DNA from: a bacterium
Lineage (GTDB): Bacteria; Planctomycetota; JADGBV01
Reading direction: 5' to 3'
Assembly (NCBI GenBank): GCA_023261545.1
Contig: JAHFOS010000025.1
Location: 1 to 35,393 of the forward strand
Length of the DNA stretch: 35,393 bases
Position numbers and translations under genes: made by a program. Within the stretch, counting starts at the first letter, position 1, and each line of letters starts with the position of its first letter. Below, piece after piece: positions 19,479 through 28,847 of the stretch. The notes below the pieces were generated by a model that did not search any database, had not been told where the DNA came from, and saw nothing but the letters and a program-made list of their open reading frames with translations.

Positions 19479-20430
19479 TTTGGAAACACAGGTGAAGTCC
19501 AGCGCGGATCAATTGCGCGATGCATTGGGGAATGTCAAACTCAGGTCATCAGGAACCGCGTTGCCGATAAAATGCTACGAGAACTGGGAAATTCTCGCGT
19601 CCTTACATTCCTGCCTCACAGACGCTGTACCACTATTCGAAGTCAGAAGAATTGCATGGTTGGTCATGAACTCTCTGGTCAACGATGGGCGCATGGATCG
19701 GGAAAACAGACGAGTGCTTCAGAAGCAGCTATTAGATCCATCCAAATCTGTACCCAGCTATTCTTTCGATGGAGAACCCACGGACTTTGCCATAAGCAGA
19801 CATCTGGCGACAACAGGATATGTTTGTTCGGCGTGGAGCTTGTATGACCGACTTGCAAATGTGTGCGGACGGTTGTCGGCGTGGAAGGATGTTCCGAATG
19901 ACCCTTGGCAGGATCCCAAGCTATGGGGAAACTTGATGAGTGAGGGAAACAAGAGCGTTGGCGGCTTCATGATCCAGCAGCCGTTGGCAGCTGCTTACGG
20001 ATGGCCAACGGGGGTTGCTTACAAGATTCGGAACTGGTTGGTCCATGACGGGGGAGACGCTGGGCGACCAGGATTCTTCGAAGGAACACAAGTCTCGGAT
20101 CGCTTCATTCTACATAATAACGCCGTATCCTATCTTCAAGAGTGCTGCACCTACAAGTGTGAAAGTGGAAAGATTGATCGTTGTTGTCTTTCTGCTACGG
20201 ATGAGCCTTGGTTGACCCGTGACCTTCTTCAAATCCTTGAGAAGTATCACGCTGAAATCGACACCATGCTAACCTATCTTGTAAAATGGAGCGTGGGGTC
20301 TTTTGTCGGACAGATCCTAACATTTTGCGAACGAGACAAGCATATCTTGGTTACAACTGCAGTCACTACTCGCTCCTCGCGTGGGCGAACCCGAAGGCGG
20401 ACGAGCACGACGAGACCCTCCATGTCATAG
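19471..20430 (+). CDS. Unknown accessory protein with HEPN-like RNxxxH motif, coupled to the STAND gene
   Basis: 319-aa ORF; its ATG overlaps the upstream stop (ATGGCTGA, 19471-19478). Contains YKIRNWLVHDGGD. The C-terminal ~25 aa are low-complexity Arg/Thr and may not be native. Confidence 0.75.
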   Translation: MADLETQVKSSADQLRDALGNVKLRSSGTALPIKCYENWEILASLHSCLTDAVPLFEVRRIAWLVMNSLVNDGRMDRENRRVLQKQLLDPSKSVPSYSFDGEPTDFAISRHLATTGYVCSAWSLYDRLANVCGRLSAWKDVPNDPWQDPKLWGNLMSEGNKSVGGFMIQQPLAAAYGWPTGVAYKIRNWLVHDGGDAGRPGFFEGTQVSDRFILHNNAVSYLQECCTYKCESGKIDRCCLSATDEPWLTRDLLQILEKYHAEIDTMLTYLVKWSVGSFVGQILTFCERDKHILVTTAVTTRSSRGRTRRRTSTTRPSMS

Positions 20431-20919
20431 GGCAGACGTTCCTGAAGACCACTCCGCTGGGGGCACGGGAACAATAACGCCCCGGCGCACGGCGCCAAGC
20501 TCTAGCATCTGCAGGGTAGTCATAGCAGCTACCACTCCAACACGCCTACGTGCCGGCGCACGCTGGTTACTCCTATTCCTTAGTTGATCGGCAAGGTCCT
20601 CCAACCGCGTCTGGTACTCGTTGAAGCTATCGCCCTGTGCTTTGAAGACATTGCCGTAGGTGCGAATACCTGAAATGTCCCTGTCAAGCTGCATCGTGGG
20701 AATGAAGGCACCCGTCCCGGACATGGAGGATACGAATAAAAGCCCCAGTTTACGTGAGATTCTGGTGGCATGCCCCCACACTTCTGACGCAATGGCTGGA
20801 AGCGGTTCTGCTACCACAACCTGAAACCAAACTACCCAAATATCACTGGGATCCAGTGTAGAGTCTGTGGTAACTGCGGATCGTAAAGATACGGACATAG
20901 TGCTAGAAGTGGTCACCAA
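20425..20919 (-). CDS. Hypothetical protein
   Basis: 164-aa ORF with plausible composition; no family recognised. Confidence 0.4.
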   Translation of the reverse strand: MVTTSSTMSVSLRSAVTTDSTLDPSDIWVVWFQVVVAEPLPAIASEVWGHATRISRKLGLLFVSSMSGTGAFIPTMQLDRDISGIRTYGNVFKAQGDSFNEYQTRLEDLADQLRNRSNQRAPARRRVGVVAAMTTLQMLELGAVRRGVIVPVPPAEWSSGTSAL

Positions 20920-21022
20920 GTGAGCTGTAAAAGTTTCTCCGTAAACATACGGGGAAAGAATTTGGAAATTATCGGTTTTGGCGCTAAAGCGGTCACCTGT
21001 AAAAAGAAGCAGATGACCGCTG

Positions 21023-21463
21023 TCATAGAACCCCCAAATGGGTAAGAAGATCTCTAAACTGGGCGCTCGGCAGATTGGTCATGTGAATTACACTGTCTTG
21101 CAGCCAGGCGTTGTTGCTAGGGCTTATGAGCCGGCCTGGAGGGTTCCACAGCTTGTAGCCTCCGGGTGTGGTGATGTCAACGACGAAGGCCAGCTTGCTG
21201 ACCCCCTTCACACTCTTGGCCGCCATCTTGGCCCAGAAATCAAACTCCCACTCTGCCCAGTGCAGGATGTCCTCTTGAGTCCCTTCGAAAACCATCCCAA
21301 ATGTCAAAATGACCCGGGGGTCTTGAGCTACCTTGCTAACGTACCTGTTGGTCAGTTTGAGATACAGCAGGCGCGCGACGTCAGTTAGCCACTCCGTCCT
21401 AGCGTCCTGGTCCCCAGGCCGGTCTGGATGAAACTCCCAAGACCGGACGGTGTACTGCAGCAC
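21023..21463 (-). CDS. Hypothetical protein (possibly 5'-truncated)
   Basis: 146-aa ORF with GTG start; the frame extends upstream as EADPTSDVGFYAAVLQYTV before a stop. No family recognised. Confidence 0.45.
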   Translation of the reverse strand: MLQYTVRSWEFHPDRPGDQDARTEWLTDVARLLYLKLTNRYVSKVAQDPRVILTFGMVFEGTQEDILHWAEWEFDFWAKMAAKSVKGVSKLAFVVDITTPGGYKLWNPPGRLISPSNNAWLQDSVIHMTNLPSAQFRDLLTHLGVL

Positions 21464-21963
21464 GGCAGCATAGAATCCAACGTCACTGGTCGGGTCAGCT
21501 TCAGCGCGGCCTCACTTTCTGAGCTTGGAATTATAGCGATCCAGCGCCGAGTCCCTCCCTCGCCACCATAGAGGCGCGATGCTCAACGACAGGAATTGAT
21601 GGATCCACCGCGTCATGGTGCATTCGTACAGATCGGCAGTGTTGGCCCCTATTCGCAAGCTGGACGCCCGCAGGAAAAACTGCGTAGGGGACGGCCTTGA
21701 ATGCCCCGATAATGAACTAAAATTAGATTGGCCCCGGACCTGAGCATTTTCGGAAGGAGCATCAGGCTCGGGACCCTCGTCTTAGGAACTGGAACCTCCG
21801 GGTGCGAAGGGCGCTGAGTGACGCGCGAAATGCACAAAAAATCAACGGGGGAGTTCCTCAAGATGAGTGTGCTCAAAGAAGCTATCGCGTGTAGTGCAAG
21901 TTCGAGTAGCAATTCTCAAGGAATTGCGTCCGCGGATGTGATGCCTGCTGTCTGGAACGTTTC

Positions 21964-22377
21964 GTGGACCAGGAAATGACTGGAGCCACTTCCACTCGTG
22001 TCAGCACCCCGGAAGAAGGAATGCCTCATTCCGGTCTCAAGCCCGCTTTATCTGCAGCGCGTCATGATCGAAGCCTCGATCCTCCCGTGAAACCCTGCAA
22101 GACTATCATTCCAAAGCTGTCGCCACCAGAGCCCCAAACCGCAACCTTGATGTTCCCGGAAGTCATGGAGCCCGAACTCGCAGCGAAGTATTTGCGCCTC
22201 AATAAGGGAGGGGCGAGAACCTTGGCTAACTGGAGGATGCGCGGGATAGGCCCGCCCTTCGTGAAAATGGGCCACAAGATGATCCGCTATCGCAAGGGAA
22301 CCTTAGACGCCTGGATGGCTAACAGGGAATACCAATTTACTTCCCAGTTTCTGGCAGAGAAGGTGCCCGGGATGTAA
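21964..22377 (+). CDS. Excisionase / AlpA-like helix-turn-helix protein
   Basis: C-terminal half EPELAAKYLRLNKGGARTLANWRMRGIGPPFVKMGHKMIRYRKGTLDAWMANREY matches the HTH_17/excisionase pattern. The true start may be downstream. Confidence 0.7.
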   Translation: MDQEMTGATSTRVSTPEEGMPHSGLKPALSAARHDRSLDPPVKPCKTIIPKLSPPEPQTATLMFPEVMEPELAAKYLRLNKGGARTLANWRMRGIGPPFVKMGHKMIRYRKGTLDAWMANREYQFTSQFLAEKVPGM

Positions 22378-23470
22378 TCCCGTAGGTAATTTTCTCGATG
22401 GCCTCCATCGCCTCGCGCTTCGAGGTGTCAGAGATGTGCTGGTATATCTGGGCGGTGGAGAGCTGGCTATGCCCCATGGCCGCCATGATTTTCTGCGGAG
22501 AAAATCCGTGCGTGGCGAGCTGCGATCCGAAAGTGCGGCGGATATCGTGGATACGGATGTCATTTAGTCCGCAGCGCGCGCGCACCCGTAGCCAGGACTT
22601 CCCAAGTCCGTTTATAGGCGTCCCCTTGTCGCCAGCAAAGACGAACTCCGAGACCCGCGGCAGGCTTCTCAGGATTCCCAGTAGCGTCGCATTGAGCGGC
22701 ACTATGTGTGGGCGCCCGGACTTCGTTCGCGGAATAGTCCACAACTCGCGCTCGAAGTCCACGTCCTCCCAGCGCATCCGCCGCACCTCGGTTCTCCTCT
22801 GCCCCGTGAGGAGCAGCACGTTGAAGTAGGCGCGGTAAGTCGGGTTCTCCAGTTCCACGGACTCGCGCCACTTTTGGATCTCCTCCAGGCCCAACCATCG
22901 CTCGCGCTTCTGCTCTGGAAACTTGCGCATGCGACTAGCCGGATTCGTCGGGATCATTTCCCATTCGACGGCTTTGGCTACTAGATGCTGCACGAAGGCC
23001 AGGAACCTATTGGCCTGAACGCTGCCATGCCGTTTCATAACTTCATTATGCCAAGACGAAACGAGTCGGCGTGTAATATCGGAAACGCACAATGGCCCCG
23101 CGAGTTTTTCTAGCCACATCCTGTACTTCGCTTTGTCCATCGCCGTCCGCGCCGAATTCCTGGTGTCCACATGGGATTTCCAATATTCATCCAGAAGCTC
23201 TGAAAGCGGCACCTCCCGCGTCTCTTCGAGCCGCCTCCCCAGCAGTTTCGCAGCCCGTTTCCGAGCCTCATCCACCGAAATATCTTCGATCCTCCCCAGG
23301 GTTCGCGTCGTATCTCGCCCCCCACGGTAGATGCGCACCACGTAAGATCGAGCCCCCCCATAACTCACCCGTATCCCAAAACGGCGGTCGAGATCATCCC
23401 ATAAAAACTGTACCCCAGCGCCCGGCAGCGGAATCCCAAAGACATTCCTCCTCGTCAGCCGCACTTGCAC
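22337..23470 (-). CDS. Tyrosine recombinase / phage-type integrase
   Basis: 377 aa with catalytic signatures LLTGQRRTEVRRMRWEDVD, HDIRRTFGSQLATHG, MGHSQLSTAQIYQHI. Confidence 0.93.
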   Translation of the reverse strand: MQVRLTRRNVFGIPLPGAGVQFLWDDLDRRFGIRVSYGGARSYVVRIYRGGRDTTRTLGRIEDISVDEARKRAAKLLGRRLEETREVPLSELLDEYWKSHVDTRNSARTAMDKAKYRMWLEKLAGPLCVSDITRRLVSSWHNEVMKRHGSVQANRFLAFVQHLVAKAVEWEMIPTNPASRMRKFPEQKRERWLGLEEIQKWRESVELENPTYRAYFNVLLLTGQRRTEVRRMRWEDVDFERELWTIPRTKSGRPHIVPLNATLLGILRSLPRVSEFVFAGDKGTPINGLGKSWLRVRARCGLNDIRIHDIRRTFGSQLATHGFSPQKIMAAMGHSQLSTAQIYQHISDTSKREAMEAIEKITYGITSRAPSLPETGK

Positions 23471-23648
23471 CCACCTCCGCTAGACTATTTTTGACACGGC
23501 TTCGACACGATAGCACCGTGATTATGAAGGTATGCATCGTGATTCAACAAGTACTTTGGAGCAGACGTTCGCCTGCATAATTTCAAGATAACTACCTAAT
23601 AATCAGAATAATATCTTGAAAACCACACGCTTACAAAAGATTGGAAAG

Positions 23649-23721
<73 letters not shown>

Positions 23722-23842
23722 GGAACCGATACGAAGGCCTATCTTTTGGACGGTGACGAACCGTCAAGGAACGTAAGTTAAAGCCCATGAATACACCGCG
23801 TCGGCCCGGAGTCGCGTTGCGAAGGCGGATCGGCACGATCTC

Positions 23843-25159
23843 GTGAATAGCGATCGGCCCATCTTGAAGGACACGGGTCAGTCGGCCCGAGTCGCTTGGG
23901 CTGAACTGGGGACGGCTGTGCTGAGCCTTGCCCTCTTCCTCAACGTGCTGCGCACGGGCGCCGTCATCGTCCCGGATTCGATAGGTTACCTCGACCACTG
24001 GATCATCCGGCCACCGCTTTTGCCCTGGCTGCTGGATTTTTCCAGGGTTTTGCTGGGACCGCGCTACCTGCTGGGTGCGGCGGCCATCCAGACTGTTTTG
24101 CTCCTGGCTTCCGTTCACTTCCTGTGCCGCGAACTGCGCCGGACTTTTTCGCTGGGCGGCCTGGGCTACTGCGGCTGCTATATCTCCCTGGTTTTTGTCA
24201 TGGTGCCCAACCCGATGCTGGGAGTCGTGGGCGCTCAAATCGCCTCGGAGGCCATCGCCTACTCCCTTTTCCTCGTCAATATCGCGCTGCTGCTGCCCTG
24301 CCTTCAAGAACGCCATCCGCGCCGCGCCGCCGCCGCCCTGATGGTGGCCGCCGTCAATATCCTGAGCCGCGAGCAGATGTTTTACGCCTTTTTCACCACG
24401 GCGCTCTTCCTCGTCTTCCTGCAGCGGCGCCAGCGCGGAACGGCCTTGAAAACGCTGCTGCTGGCCACCCTTTGCCTGGCGTGCGTCTCCCTCGCCAACG
24501 GCGCCTACCACAAAGCCGTCAACGGGAGCTTCAGCGGCCCGTCATGGCTGTATCCCCACTTGTGGGCCAGCCTGATCTTCGTCTGCCGGCACGAGGACGT
24601 CGCCCTCTATGCCGGCGATCCCGAGTATCCCGCCATCCAAGGCATCTTCCGCTACGCCGAAGATAACCGGCTTTTTGCCCACCACCGCCGCGCTGACAAC
24701 TCCTCCATGTCCCGACACTACATGTACAAGATGCCCAGCATCTTTTTCGGCGGCATCGTGAACGCCTACAAAAAGCAAGCCGATCAACCCATGGACAGCG
24801 AGCTGTTCAAGCGGGTCAGCGCGGCCTCGCGCCGGCATTTCCCGGTCTTGCTCGCGAAAAAGCTCCCCCAATTCGCCGAGCTTTTCGCCATCAAGCTGCT
24901 CCAATGCCTGGGCGTGCTGGACGGCTTCCTCGCGGCCTGCTTCCTGGTCGCCTGGCGGGCGGCGCCGCGAAGCCCCATCGCGCTCGCCCTGGGTCTGGCG
25001 CTCGCGATGCTGCTGGCGAACTGCCTGCTGCTGGGCCTCTGCAATCAGATAGCCCCGCGTTACCTGATCACCACCACCGCCCTGACGCTGGTCGGATGCG
25101 TCCTATCCGCCAGCCATTTGAGCAGGCTCCGGGTGCATAACGAAGCCATGGAGTTGTAG
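23843..25159 (+). CDS. Multi-pass membrane protein, possibly GT-C-like
   Basis: 438-aa ORF with many hydrophobic helices; no decisive family motif. Confidence 0.7.
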   Translation: MNSDRPILKDTGQSARVAWAELGTAVLSLALFLNVLRTGAVIVPDSIGYLDHWIIRPPLLPWLLDFSRVLLGPRYLLGAAAIQTVLLLASVHFLCRELRRTFSLGGLGYCGCYISLVFVMVPNPMLGVVGAQIASEAIAYSLFLVNIALLLPCLQERHPRRAAAALMVAAVNILSREQMFYAFFTTALFLVFLQRRQRGTALKTLLLATLCLACVSLANGAYHKAVNGSFSGPSWLYPHLWASLIFVCRHEDVALYAGDPEYPAIQGIFRYAEDNRLFAHHRRADNSSMSRHYMYKMPSIFFGGIVNAYKKQADQPMDSELFKRVSAASRRHFPVLLAKKLPQFAELFAIKLLQCLGVLDGFLAACFLVAWRAAPRSPIALALGLALAMLLANCLLLGLCNQIAPRYLITTTALTLVGCVLSASHLSRLRVHNEAMEL

Positions 25160-25225
25160 GGAGTCCAGCGCCGGGTTCAGGGCGCGGAGTTCAAAGATCC
25201 CCGCGCGCGGAGGCGTCGCTTTCAA

Positions 25226-27115
25226 CTACCGTTTCGGGGAGGCCGCGTCCTCTCGCAGCAATTCCTCCAACGGCCGGCCCGTGATGGCGGCGAGGAAAAT
25301 GTGCCCGTAGCGCCGGCATTTGCTTTCGCCGACGCCTTTCACGGTCAGGAAAGCGGCCTCGTCCGCGGGCTTGAGACGCGCCATCTCCCGCAGCGAAGCG
25401 TCGGAGAAGACGAGGTAGGCGGGCTGTCCCGCGCGCTGGGCCAGGGCGCGCCGCAGCTCGCGCAGCCGCTGGAAGAGCGCGTCGTCGGGCGCGCCGTTTT
25501 CCGGCTGGGTCGCGGTCGGCGTGCCGCCGCCACGCCTGGGCGCTCTCACGGATTTTTCCACGACGCTGAGCCGCACGGCGCCGCCTTGTTTGCAGAGGGC
25601 GAGGCCCGTCGGGGTGGTCCTGACGATGGGGAATCCCTCGTTATTATCAATCACGAGCGAGCCCTGGAGGACGAGCTGATCGATCCAGGTATGCAAGGCG
25701 ACCTCCTCGCAGTTCTTGAGCAGCGCAAACGTGCTGAGCTGGTCGTGGCCGTGGCGCCGGATGCGCTCGTTGTCGCGCCCGAGCAGCACGTCCACCACGT
25801 GGCCCACGCCGAAGGTGTTGCGACAGCGCTCCACGGCGCAAAGGATCTTCTGCGCGGCTAGAAGCGCCTCGCCGGCGGGCAGCTCCCGGGTCTCACCCAG
25901 GCAGACGTCGCAGGCGCCGCAGGAGGCGGAGTTTTGCCGGCCCGGGGGCGGCCAGGACTGGCCGAAATGCTCCGCTAGCAACTGGTGGCGGCAAATCGGG
26001 GCCACGGCGTAGCGGCCGATGTCCCGGATCTGGCGCTCGAAGGCAGCCTTGCGATCCGCGGGGAGCGGGCCGTCCATTTCCGCGAGGTGGCGATGGGTGG
26101 CGATGTCGCTGTAACTGTGCAGCAGCACGCATTCTGCGGGCAGCCCGTCGCGGCCAGCGCGCCCGGATTCCTGCTGGTAGTGCTCGATGCTTTTGGGCAA
26201 GTTGGCGTGGACGACAAAGCGCACGTTGGAGCGATCAATGCCCATGCCGAAGGCTATAGTAGCCACGACGACATCCAGACGTTCCTCCAGGAAGCTGCGC
26301 TGGGTCTTGCTGCGCCGGCCCGCATCCAACCCGGCGTGGTAGGCCTCGGCGGAGGCACCGGCTTCGCGCAGCTTTTCCGCCAGCCGCTCGGTTCCGGTCC
26401 GGGTTTGGCAGTAAACGATGCCGCCCTCGCCCGGGTGCCGCGCCATGACGTCCAGGACCTGGCGCGCGGGCTGGCGGCGCGCCAGGGAACGGTAGAGCAG
26501 GTTTGGCCGATCCACGTGGCCGACGAGCCGCAACGGATCGCGCAAGCCAAGCTGCTCCACGATGTCCTGCTGCACTTTGGGCGTCGCCGTGGCCGTGAGC
26601 GCCAGGCGCGGCACATCACCGCAGGATTCCAGCATGGCGGCGAGCTGGCGATATTCCGGGCGGAAATCATGTCCCCATTGGGAAATGCAATGGGCTTCAT
26701 CCACCGTTATGAGCCGCAACCGGCCCTGGATCCTCGGCAGCAGATCGCCCGTGCAGAGGCGTTCGGGACTGGCATAGATGAGTTCCGCGCGCCCGGCCTG
26801 CAATTCGCCGTAAGCCCGCCGGCGCTCATCAGCACCCAAATTGGAGTGCAACGCCACCGCCTGGAGACCGGCCTCCCGGGCCGCGGCCACCTGGTCGTCC
26901 ATCAGGGCGATGAGCGGGGATATCACCAGCACGGCCCCCTCCCCCAAGGCCGCCGGGACCTGGAAGCAAAGACTTTTACCCCCGCCCGTGGGCAGGATCA
27001 CCAGGCAGTCGCGACCGCTGAGACTGGCCTCGACAGCTTCCCGTTGCAGGGGGCGAAAGCTGTCATAGCCCCAAGTGCGCTTGAGAACCTCCAGCAGGCG
27101 GTCGTTACCGGACAC
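25226..27115 (-). CDS. recQ: ATP-dependent DNA helicase RecQ
   Basis: LPTGGGKSLCFQVP, DEAHCISQWGHDFRPEYRQL, ALTATAT, SGRAGRDG, C-terminal HRDC-like region. Confidence 0.95.
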   Translation of the reverse strand: MSGNDRLLEVLKRTWGYDSFRPLQREAVEASLSGRDCLVILPTGGGKSLCFQVPAALGEGAVLVISPLIALMDDQVAAAREAGLQAVALHSNLGADERRRAYGELQAGRAELIYASPERLCTGDLLPRIQGRLRLITVDEAHCISQWGHDFRPEYRQLAAMLESCGDVPRLALTATATPKVQQDIVEQLGLRDPLRLVGHVDRPNLLYRSLARRQPARQVLDVMARHPGEGGIVYCQTRTGTERLAEKLREAGASAEAYHAGLDAGRRSKTQRSFLEERLDVVVATIAFGMGIDRSNVRFVVHANLPKSIEHYQQESGRAGRDGLPAECVLLHSYSDIATHRHLAEMDGPLPADRKAAFERQIRDIGRYAVAPICRHQLLAEHFGQSWPPPGRQNSASCGACDVCLGETRELPAGEALLAAQKILCAVERCRNTFGVGHVVDVLLGRDNERIRRHGHDQLSTFALLKNCEEVALHTWIDQLVLQGSLVIDNNEGFPIVRTTPTGLALCKQGGAVRLSVVEKSVRAPRRGGGTPTATQPENGAPDDALFQRLRELRRALAQRAGQPAYLVFSDASLREMARLKPADEAAFLTVKGVGESKCRRYGHIFLAAITGRPLEELLREDAASPKR

Positions 27116-27160
27116 GCGCGCGGTATAAACGCGAACGCCGTTTGGCTATCCAGGCTGCTC

Positions 27161-27257
27161 GGATTTATCCACAGATTACACCGATGGGCACTGATTAAAG
27201 AGGCCAGCTCTGATTGATTACTTTCCGTGTTAATCTGTGTCATCTGTGGAAAAATCC
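27161..27257. repeat. Imperfect inverted repeat of the TTATCCACAGATTACAC...GTGTTAATCTGTGTCATCTGTGGAAA type
   Basis: Left arm GGATTTATCCACAGATTACACCGATGGGCAC; right arm reverse complement GGATTTTTCCACAGATGACACAGATTAACAC. Confidence 0.75.
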
Positions 27258-27375
27258 CCCGGTATTACGATTTGCTTCCCGCATTGCCAGATCGTGTTCC
27301 CGTGTGAAAACTCTTGAAAAGTGCGCATTATTCGGATGAAAAAAATTAAGGGAAATCGTTCTCGGTGCGCCCCAG

Positions 27376-28251
27376 TCAGCCGCCAGCCGTGTATTGCGCC
27401 ACATCGGCCTCCCAGGCGCGCAGTTTGTCCGCGATGAAGCCCAGCACCTGTTCATGCTCAGCCCGGCCCGATCCCGAGGTGACCGCCATGGGCGGACCGA
27501 AGGCGAAGCGCACGGGATGGCCGGGACGGATGGGCCCCAGGTCCTTGATCCAGCGGCCGTTGCCCCAGAAGCGTGTGTTGAGAGCGAGAGGCACCAGCGG
27601 AAAGCCCGTGCGCCGCGCCAGTTTGACGGCGATGGTGTTGAAGGCCTCGCCATCGAAACGATCCGAACGCGTGCTCTGGGGAAAAAGCACCAGCGAGCGG
27701 CCACGAGCCAATAGTTGTCCACCCTGCTCGAAGAGCTCCTCCAGATCGCGGCGCGGGTTCGCACGTTCCAAAGCCACGGCGCCAGTGGCTTTCAGGATAT
27801 CGCCAAGCCAGGGGTAGCCCAGCAGCGAGCGCTTGACGACAAAGGAGGCATCCTTGAAGGGAAAGATGATGCCCGGCAGCATGAAAGTCTCCAAGGAACT
27901 CATGTGATTGGAGGCGAAGATCACGGGCCCCGCCTGGCCGCGCAACATTTCCAGGCCCTCGATGTTGACACTGCCGCCGCAGCTTTCGATGAGTGGGATC
28001 AGCCCGAGGCTTTCCAGTTGCAAGGCCGCCCGCGGTTCGCTGCCCTTGCGAATGGCCTTCAGGGTGGCAATGACACCGCGCACCAGCCCTTGGTAGAAGC
28101 GCAGGGCGGCAGCTCCCGGGAGACGGAACCCGGGTCGTCCTCCCGAGGGCGACGCATAACCGCCAGCGCGCAGCAGGATTTCAGGCAAAGATTCGGGCGT
28201 CACGGAAAGCATCATAGGGGCGGTCACGTCCAGCGAAGCCGGTGGCATCAA
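27376..28251 (-). CDS. 1-acyl-glycerol-3-phosphate acyltransferase-like (PlsC family)
   Basis: NHMSSLETFMLP acyltransferase motif I-like, SLVLFPQSTRSDRFDGEAFNTIAVKLARRTGFPLVPLAL. Confidence 0.85.
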   Translation of the reverse strand: MMPPASLDVTAPMMLSVTPESLPEILLRAGGYASPSGGRPGFRLPGAAALRFYQGLVRGVIATLKAIRKGSEPRAALQLESLGLIPLIESCGGSVNIEGLEMLRGQAGPVIFASNHMSSLETFMLPGIIFPFKDASFVVKRSLLGYPWLGDILKATGAVALERANPRRDLEELFEQGGQLLARGRSLVLFPQSTRSDRFDGEAFNTIAVKLARRTGFPLVPLALNTRFWGNGRWIKDLGPIRPGHPVRFAFGPPMAVTSGSGRAEHEQVLGFIADKLRAWEADVAQYTAGG

Positions 28252-28469
28252 GGAAAGTAAGCGTTCAGCCCATCATTTGCGCCTTCGATGGCCTAAAATT
28301 TCGCGATACGAGAGCCTGTCTTTTGAAGCATCAATCATTTGGTGTAGCCCAACCTCGGATAGCAAAGCCAAAAGACCCACCAGCGCTGCCCGCCGTTGGC
28401 GGACCCTGAGGCGGCCGTTCCTACCCTTGCAAGCACAGCCCCCATCGGCCCTCCGGCCTCTCCCCTGTG

Positions 28470-28506
28470 AACTCAAGCCACCGGCGGGAGCTTGAGTTTT
28501 TTCTTT
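28470..28506 (+). terminator. Rho-independent terminator-like hairpin
   Basis: AACTCAAGC-cacc...-GCTTGAGTT followed by a T-run. Confidence 0.6.
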
Positions 28507-28528
28507 AAACGCGCCCAGGAAGTCCCCG

Positions 28529-28656
28529 AAAAATCCTTAAACGCGTTTTTAGGGGGGTCAAAACATACGAATAAGGCCAAAAAACAGCCCGTTTTTTGGC
28601 TTATTTCATTGAGAATCAATCACTTATCGTGGTTCACTTATCGTGGTCTGACCCGA
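28529..28656 (+). repeat. MITE-like dispersed repeat, copy R1
   Basis: CCTTAAACGCGTTTTTAGGGGGGTCAAAACATACGAATAAGGCCAAAAAACAGCCCGTTTTTTGGCTTATT...CGTGGTCTGACCC; internal hairpin. Confidence 0.85.
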
Positions 28657-28847
28657 ACCCACAGGACCCATCGGAATACCGGACCCACACCGGACCCAAA
28701 CCCGACCCGGACCCGTCAACCGGACCCGTGGTGCGGACCCAGCCGTTTTTATCTTATGGACCGTTGCATATTTAAGCCCCTGACTAAAAACGCGAGGATG
28801 TACCGGGGCGACCCAACAGTTCTTTTGAAAATAAAAGGCAAAGTGGC

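Noticed and set aside
24124-24666. 180-aa Arg/Pro-rich plus ORF
   Set aside because: Alternative frame within the membrane-protein gene; composition typical of a shifted GC-rich frame.
25951-25963. GCCAGGACTGGCC as a second att core matching the tRNA-Phe 3' end
   Set aside because: Only ~12 bp match, located inside conserved recQ coding sequence and on the wrong side of the tRNA for the integrase.
25985-27217. 410-aa plus-strand ORF
   Set aside because: Antisense to recQ, which has all helicase motifs; a high-GC shadow ORF.
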